This document shows positions 59,302 through 64,000 of a stretch of DNA of 64,000 nucleotides, one piece after another. Source of the stretch: Rufibacter sp. XAAS-G3-1 (GTDB lineage: Bacteria; Bacteroidota; Bacteroidia; Cytophagales; Hymenobacteraceae). The stretch is from contig NZ_JABFAM010000007.1 in assembly GCF_013623775.1 (NCBI RefSeq), positions 372,001 to 436,000 on the forward strand, in the 5' to 3' direction. The notes under the pieces were generated by a model. It worked only from the letters and a program-made list of their open reading frames with translations, ran no database searches and had not been told where the DNA came from. A program made the translations under genes and the position numbers. Position 1 is the first letter of the stretch, and each line of letters opens with the position of its first letter.

Positions 59302-60378
59302 ATGAGAGATAAATCTTTTATTGATAAAAGGTTTAAGCGTATAGGAGTACTTACTATTGCTTCGGTTTATATTTTAATCTTAGTAGGGGGGATCGTTCGC
59401 AGCACAGGTTCCGGGATGGGGTGCCCAGACTGGCCGAAGTGTTTCGGATCATGGGTCCCCCCCACTAGTTTAGAACAGTTACCTTCTGATTACCTGGAGG
59501 TATACAAAGAAAAGCGGATTCAGAAGAATGAACGAATAGGCAGAGTTCTTCAGGAGATTGGCTTTGCTGAAGTTGCCCAGAAAATTTTTGCTCATCCGTC
59601 TCAGTACATAGAGACGGAATTCAATGCCACTAAAACTTGGATTGAATATGTGAATAGATTGGTAGGAGTGGTAATAGGGCTATTGATTTTTTTGACAGTT
59701 CTTTACTCGTTTCCCTTTCTTAAAACAGACCCAAAGATTTTCTGGGGAGCAGTTGCCTCTTTTGTGCTGGTTCTTTTCCAGGGATGGCTTGGTTCACTTG
59801 TGGTATCAACCAACCTGCTTCCAGAGATGGTAACGTTGCACATGGCGCTGGCTTTGGTACTGTTGGCTTTTCTGATCTACATTGTCGTGAGAGTCCAACG
59901 CGAGAAATTGTATGGTCATTTTGCACTCGCCTCTGGCAGCTTAAAGTTCTTATTGGTAGCCGTGCTTGCCATTACTTTTGTGCAAGTAATCATTGGAACC
60001 CAGGTAAGAGAGGAGGTAGATCTGGTAGCCTTTGATTTGAATAATCAAGCGAGAGAAACCTGGATTGAGCAATTAGGCACCTCGTTTTACGTGCACCGTT
60101 CGCTTTCAATCTTGCTGGTTCTTCTTAATGTGGGGCTGTATTTTTCTGTGAAGAAGCTAGGGAACCCAAGCCTGATGATGATTGTGAAGTCTATACTAGG
60201 GGTAATTGCAGCGGAGATTCTTTTAGGGATCGTGCTCGCTTATCTGGCACTGCCCGCTTTTGCGCAACCGCTTCATTTACTGTTTGGAACCCTTTTGTTT
60301 GGGCTGCAATTTCTGCTGCTCATGATGTATTATTACGCTCAGAAACCTAATCAACCTACACCCGAATTGGTGGCATAA
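59302..60378 (+). CDS. ctaA: Heme A synthase (COX15/CtaA)
   Basis: 358 residues, about eight membrane helices. Oxidises the methyl of heme O to give heme A for CoxA. It begins two bases after coxA. Family marks are GGIVRSTGSGMGCPDWPKCFGSW in the first periplasmic loop with two Cys, WIEYVNRLVGVVIG and TLHMALALVLL, with heme-binding His in VTLHMA, FYVHRSLSI and PLHLLFGTLL. Intact. Confidence 0.96.
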   Translation: MRDKSFIDKRFKRIGVLTIASVYILILVGGIVRSTGSGMGCPDWPKCFGSWVPPTSLEQLPSDYLEVYKEKRIQKNERIGRVLQEIGFAEVAQKIFAHPSQYIETEFNATKTWIEYVNRLVGVVIGLLIFLTVLYSFPFLKTDPKIFWGAVASFVLVLFQGWLGSLVVSTNLLPEMVTLHMALALVLLAFLIYIVVRVQREKLYGHFALASGSLKFLLVAVLAITFVQVIIGTQVREEVDLVAFDLNNQARETWIEQLGTSFYVHRSLSILLVLLNVGLYFSVKKLGNPSLMMIVKSILGVIAAEILLGIVLAYLALPAFAQPLHLLFGTLLFGLQFLLLMMYYYAQKPNQPTPELVA

Positions 60379-60386
60379 ACACGTTT

Positions 60387-61283
60387 ATGTACGTACAAGA
60401 CGTAACTTCCAGTGCCCAGGCATCATCGGCTATGAGTAAAGCAACCGCTTATTTTCAACTTTTGAAGTTCAGGCTTTCCGCCACGGTAGCTTTCTCCAGT
60501 GCAATTGGCTTTCTCTTAGGCAGACCTGATGCTGCCTGGATGGATACTGCTTTTGTGATACTGGGTGGTTTATTAGTAACCGGTTCTGCCAATATCATCA
60601 ACCAGATTTTAGAGAAAGACCTGGATAAGTTGATGAAGAGAACCGCTAAGCGTCCTCTCCCTACCGGCGCGGTTTCTGTGCAGGAAGCAATTATCTATTG
60701 TGTCTTGCTCTGTCTGGCTGGCGTAGGGTTATTGGGATTGTATTTCAACTGGCTAGCGGCCGCCTTGTCCTTTCTATCGCTGCTTCTGTACGGCTTCTTC
60801 TATACACCCTTGAAGCGGCTTTCTCCTATCTGTGTATTTGTAGGAGCAATACCCGGTGGTTTACCGCCCCTTATTGGTTGGGTAGCCGGAACCGGTTATA
60901 TAGGAGTAGAGGCCTGGATACTATTTGGAATTCAGTTTATCTGGCAATTCCCGCATTTCTGGGCCATTGCCTGGGTGCTGGACGATGATTACAAGAAAGC
61001 CGGATTCAGGATGTTACCCATGGCCGGGGGCAAGAACCTGAAAACCGCCATCCAGATCATGATCTACACGTTACTGCTTATTCCGCTGGGCTTGCTGCCC
61101 ATGCAGTTTGGGATGGCAGGGAAAACCTCTGCTTTTATAGCGGTAGTATGTGGTGTTTTATTTTTGATGCAGACGTTCTATCTCATGCATACCTGCTCTA
61201 AAAGGGCAGCCATGAACATCATGTTTGGTTCGTTTTTATACTTGCCTATTGTGCAGATTGCGTTTGTGGTAGACAGCTTATAA
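60387..61283 (+). CDS. ctaB: Protoheme IX farnesyltransferase (heme O synthase)
   Basis: 298 residues from the ATG at 60387; an ATG at 60432 (MSKATAYFQL) gives the more usual length of 283 and is also possible. UbiA-type prenyltransferase with about nine helices. Asp-rich motif NIINQILEKDLDKLMKRTAKRPLP and the second DDDYKKAGFRML. It attaches farnesyl to heme B to give heme O, the CtaA substrate. The gap from ctaA is eight bases. Confidence 0.96.
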   Translation: MYVQDVTSSAQASSAMSKATAYFQLLKFRLSATVAFSSAIGFLLGRPDAAWMDTAFVILGGLLVTGSANIINQILEKDLDKLMKRTAKRPLPTGAVSVQEAIIYCVLLCLAGVGLLGLYFNWLAAALSFLSLLLYGFFYTPLKRLSPICVFVGAIPGGLPPLIGWVAGTGYIGVEAWILFGIQFIWQFPHFWAIAWVLDDDYKKAGFRMLPMAGGKNLKTAIQIMIYTLLLIPLGLLPMQFGMAGKTSAFIAVVCGVLFLMQTFYLMHTCSKRAAMNIMFGSFLYLPIVQIAFVVDSL

Positions 61284-61294
61284 AGGAGTTAGGA

Positions 61295-61876
61295 ATGATA
61301 ATGAATCCCGAAATACAGGCAGAGCAACGACGGGTGAATCCCTTGAAGTTCATGCTGATCTTATTAATAGTAAGCATTGTCATGATGTTTGCAGCTTTCA
61401 CCAGTGCCTACATTGTGCGCCGTGAAGAAGGAAACTGGCTTGAGTTTGACTTGCCATGGATCTTATTGCTCAATACGGTAGTGCTGGTGCTGAGCAGTAT
61501 CTTTATGCAGTGGGCGTACGTCTCTGCCAAGCGCGACAACCTGAAGAACCTGAAGATCGCTTTGGTGCTAACCATTCTGGCCGGTACTGCTTTTCTTATT
61601 GGGCAATGGCAGGGATGGGGAGAACTGGTGCGCAACAATGTCTTTTTTGGAGGAAGCACGGCTAATCCATCTGGTTCTTTTCTTTATGTATTAACCGGTG
61701 TGCACGCATTTCACTTGGTCACGGGGTTAATTTTTCTAATTATTGTAGTAATTTCGGCCCTCAGCTACAAAGTGCATTCCAGGAATTTGACCCGTATTGA
61801 ACTGTGCACCATTTACTGGCACTTCTTAGGGGCCCTTTGGATCTACTTATACGTATTCTTAGTTTTGAACCATTAA
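61295..61876 (+). CDS. coxC: Cytochrome c oxidase subunit III, first copy
   Basis: 193 residues with five membrane helices: heme-copper oxidase subunit III type. LTGVHAFHLVTGLIFLI and CTIYWHFLGALWIYLYVFLVL are conserved. It starts 11 bases after ctaB. A second, larger subunit III follows directly, as in several Bacteroidota. Both should flank subunit I; which one binds in the mature complex is not clear from sequence. Confidence 0.93.
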   Translation: MIMNPEIQAEQRRVNPLKFMLILLIVSIVMMFAAFTSAYIVRREEGNWLEFDLPWILLLNTVVLVLSSIFMQWAYVSAKRDNLKNLKIALVLTILAGTAFLIGQWQGWGELVRNNVFFGGSTANPSGSFLYVLTGVHAFHLVTGLIFLIIVVISALSYKVHSRNLTRIELCTIYWHFLGALWIYLYVFLVLNH

Positions 61877-61892
61877 TAATCCTGTAACACAT

Positions 61893-62639
61893 ATGTCGCA
61901 AACAACAACCTTTGAGCAGCCGAACACCGGCACCTGGGATGGAGGGAACGAGCCTTTCAAGGTAAGTTATGGTAAACTGATGATGTGGTTTTTCCTCTTA
62001 TCAGACACCTTCACCTTTGGGGCTTTTCTTACAACCTATGGTTTGGCCCGTCATCGGCACAGAGCCTATGAAGGAACAGCTGACGCGTTCACTTTTTCCA
62101 CGGAATGGTGGCCAATCCCAGATAAAGTTTTCAATGCCTTCCCTGGGTTCCATGGGGTAGACTGGCCACTGGCGTTTGTTGCCTTAATGACCATGATTCT
62201 CATTCTTTCTTCCGTGACCATGGTCTTGGCGGTGGAAGCAGGACACAGAATGGATAAAAACGATGTGCAGAAATGGTTGTTGTGGACGATCTTGTTTGGG
62301 TCAATGTTCCTTGGCTGCCAGGCATGGGAGTGGTCTCACTTTATTGCTGGTACAGAGGAAGGAATGAAGCTGGCAGACGGCAGTGTAATCCATGGGGCCA
62401 ATCTGATCGTAAACCAATATGGGCCACCCTTGTTTGCAGATCTGTTCTTCTTCATCACGGGTTTCCACGGCACGCACGTATTCAGTGGGGTAGTATTGTT
62501 GATCATGATTTTCATCAATACCGTGAACGGGGTTTACCACAGAAGAGGACACTATGAAATGGTGGAGAAAGTAGGTCTTTACTGGCACTTTGTAGACTTA
62601 GTGTGGGTATTTGTGTTCACCTTCTTCTACTTAGTGTAA
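61893..62639 (+). CDS. coxC: Cytochrome c oxidase subunit III, second copy
   Basis: 248 residues, about seven hydrophobic segments in two groups. FFITGFHGTHVFSGVVLLI and VGLYWHFVDLVWVFVFTFFYLV are the standard subunit III ending. The first helix group (KLMMWFFLLSDTFTFGAFLTTYG) is typical of the longer form. Sixteen bases after the first copy. It has an extra loop between helices (about 60-90, DAFTFSTEWWPIPDKVFNAF). Confidence 0.94.
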   Translation: MSQTTTFEQPNTGTWDGGNEPFKVSYGKLMMWFFLLSDTFTFGAFLTTYGLARHRHRAYEGTADAFTFSTEWWPIPDKVFNAFPGFHGVDWPLAFVALMTMILILSSVTMVLAVEAGHRMDKNDVQKWLLWTILFGSMFLGCQAWEWSHFIAGTEEGMKLADGSVIHGANLIVNQYGPPLFADLFFFITGFHGTHVFSGVVLLIMIFINTVNGVYHRRGHYEMVEKVGLYWHFVDLVWVFVFTFFYLV

Positions 62640-62667
62640 TTGTTGAATTGATTAAAACGGAATAGAC

Positions 62668-63015
62668 ATGGCATCGCATTCACATCATACTGACGAGTTT
62701 GCCCACTCTGGTGAAATACCAAAGCCGCAGACAAGAGTTATCTGGAAGACGTTCTTTATTCTCTGCGGGTTAACCGCCATTGAATTCGCGTTCGCTTTCA
62801 TGATGGAGCCCGGTTCTCTGCGTAACGCAATCTTCATTGGCCTTACCCTTTTCAAGGCATTTTACATAGTAGCTGAATTCATGCACTTGAAGCATGAAAC
62901 CAAAGGCCTCATCTGGGCAGTGTTGGTACCTACGGTGTTATTGATTTGGTTACTGGTAGCCTTATTGGTAGAAGGTACTTTCTACGGAGAGTCTGTTTTC
63001 AATTACTTCGATTAA
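62668..63015 (+). CDS. Cytochrome c oxidase subunit IV
   Basis: 115 residues with three helices, prokaryotic subunit IV family. The opening HSHHTDEFAHSGEIPKPQTRVIWKTFFILCGLTAIEF and FKAFYIVAEFMHLKHETKGL are the family marks. Small stabilising subunit. It shares its last base with the SCO start (TAATG). Confidence 0.92.
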   Translation: MASHSHHTDEFAHSGEIPKPQTRVIWKTFFILCGLTAIEFAFAFMMEPGSLRNAIFIGLTLFKAFYIVAEFMHLKHETKGLIWAVLVPTVLLIWLLVALLVEGTFYGESVFNYFD

Positions 63016-63674
63016 TGAGTCCCAAAAAGGCGCTGGTATTGGGTACACTTTTGTTGTTGCCCGTACTGGCGTTTTTGTTTCTGAAGATGTTCGGAGTGAA
63101 TAGATTTTCACTCCGAACTTATTTTCCGGCTACGGTAGATTCTACTATGGTAGAGGGGCAGTGGCGGTATGATACCACCTACCATCAAGTGCCTGATTTC
63201 CGCCTCATTTCTCAAAACGGGGTTCCTTTCTCGCAGCAAGAGCTGGAAGGGAAAATCTACGTGGCCAACTTCTTTGATACTTCCTGCGGTGTGCCATGTA
63301 AACAGATGAGCACGCAACTCTCCAGAGTGCAGGATGCGTTCAGACTGAGGCCGGACGTAAGAATCTTGTCCTATACCATTCACCCGGAGAAAGATACGCC
63401 CGAGGTGCTCAAACAGTACGCAGAGAGTTTCAGGGCCGAGCCTACTAAGTGGATTTTCCTGACGGGGCCAAAAGAACAGCTCCAGAGGGTAGCCCAAGCA
63501 TTTTATTTACCCTCCCAAGACACATCTTCTGAACAGGATAAGCGTCTTTTTCTGGTAGACAAGGAAAAACAGGTGAGGGGAATCTACAATGGAACCGACC
63601 CTGCCGACGTTGACAGATTGATTACAGAGATTAACGTACTCCTTTCTGAGTACAACATTGACAATGGAAAATAA
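63015..63674 (+). CDS. SCO1/SenC family protein, His ligand replaced
   Basis: 219 residues from the ATG at 63015 (MSPKKALVLGTLL); an earlier frame start at 62946 lies in the subunit IV gene. One N-terminal helix anchors a periplasmic thioredoxin-like domain with C91-G-V-P-C95, the copper site. SCO proteins help load copper into CuA of subunit II. The usual third ligand, a His in the strand before LFLVD, is Gln174 here (SSEQDKRLFLVD). It may therefore act more as a thiol reductase than as a copper carrier. It overlaps the next gene by 11 bases. Confidence 0.88.
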   Translation: MSPKKALVLGTLLLLPVLAFLFLKMFGVNRFSLRTYFPATVDSTMVEGQWRYDTTYHQVPDFRLISQNGVPFSQQELEGKIYVANFFDTSCGVPCKQMSTQLSRVQDAFRLRPDVRILSYTIHPEKDTPEVLKQYAESFRAEPTKWIFLTGPKEQLQRVAQAFYLPSQDTSSEQDKRLFLVDKEKQVRGIYNGTDPADVDRLITEINVLLSEYNIDNGK

Positions 63675-64000
63675 AGCCATAGGCAACCCCAACGATACTC
63701 GTTACCTGATCATTATTGCCGTACTTTCAGTTATAGTGCCACTGCTGGTGGCATTTCTGCTGTTCATGCCGCAAACCGGGAAACTGGGTGACCTGGACGT
63801 TTCTTTCTTACCTAAGCTGCACGCGGTGCTCAACTCGCTTACGGCTCTTGCCCTAATGGTTGGGTATTACCAGATCAAGCGTCAGAACCGGCGGGGGCAC
63901 CGTTTTGCCATGACCACGGCATTTGTGCTTTCGGCCTTTTTCCTGATTTCGTATGTGACGTACCATTATCAGGCCGCGCCAACGTCGTTCGGGGGGGAGG
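63664..64000 (+). CDS. DUF420 membrane protein, 3' end outside window
   Basis: At least 112 residues. Starts MENKAIGNPNDTRYL; three helices are visible before the window ends (IIIAVLSVIVPLLVAFLLF, KLHAVLNSLTALALMVGYY, FVLSAFFLISYVTYH). HAVLNS and HYQ give the His residues typical of DUF420. Related proteins (YozB/CtaM type) are reported to be needed for oxidase assembly. It overlaps the SCO gene by 11 bases, which puts it in the same operon. Confidence 0.88.
   Translation, partial: MENKAIGNPNDTRYLIIIAVLSVIVPLLVAFLLFMPQTGKLGDLDVSFLPKLHAVLNSLTALALMVGYYQIKRQNRRGHRFAMTTAFVLSAFFLISYVTYHYQAAPTSFGGE

Overview
The window comes from a chromosome of a Bacteroidota bacterium, most likely order Cytophagales, family Hymenobacteraceae (Rufibacter/Pontibacter-like; the genus is inference). 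Evidence: an alternative complex III (ActABCDEF) operon joined to aa3-oxidase genes; -33/-7 promoters of the TTTG-N19-TAnnTTTG type in place of sigma-70 boxes; GSCFA, DUF2911, DUF2721 and PorT-like proteins; many short lipoproteins with a Cys lipobox. No tRNA, rRNA, CRISPR array, prophage or transposase gene was seen.

Layout. 1-4 kb (+): end of a MOSC protein, two small STAS-like proteins, an M23 peptidase lipoprotein. 4-12.4 kb: repeat-rich spacers, then mostly minus-strand genes (envelope helical protein, deoxynucleoside kinase, zinc phospholipase C-like protein, acetyltransferase, outer-membrane barrel, amino-acid permease, CDGSH protein). 12.9-21 kb: OmpA lipoprotein, a paralogue of the envelope helical protein, PIG-L deacetylase, a 41-residue membrane protein translationally coupled to an SLC5 symporter, nitroreductase. 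21-31 kb: DUF2911 protein, QueA, DUF2721, retropepsin-PDZ protease, beta-hydroxyacid dehydrogenase, CocE/NonD hydrolase, a lipoprotein. 31-36 kb (+): M14 carboxypeptidase, an AT-rich toxin-antitoxin pair with a palindromic operator, a cytochrome c-PQQ sugar dehydrogenase. 36-47 kb (-): Rieske protein, two related putative small RNAs, cupin, PriA, YyaL-like thioredoxin protein, GSCFA, HAD phosphatase, and the L9-S18-S6 operon. 48-64 kb (+): a 16-kb respiratory operon, actABCDEF-coxBA-ctaAB-coxC-coxC-coxD-sco-DUF420, cut by the window end.

How it works together: ActABCDEF oxidises menaquinol (inferred quinol) and passes electrons through c-hemes to the aa3 oxidase. The same transcript supplies heme A synthesis (CtaA, CtaB) and probable copper/assembly factors (SCO, DUF420), so a whole quinol-to-oxygen chain is encoded as one unit. 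A strong promoter match lies just upstream of it.

The most unusual part is the non-coding DNA. The spacers are full of a dispersed palindrome family (about 40 nt, over 20 copies, often directly after stop codons), modular composites built from it, a roughly 90-bp inverted-repeat family, a MITE-like family, a duplicated 290-bp element, and two minus-strand transcription units with conserved promoter and terminator but divergent middles. The packed respiratory operon has none of these repeats.
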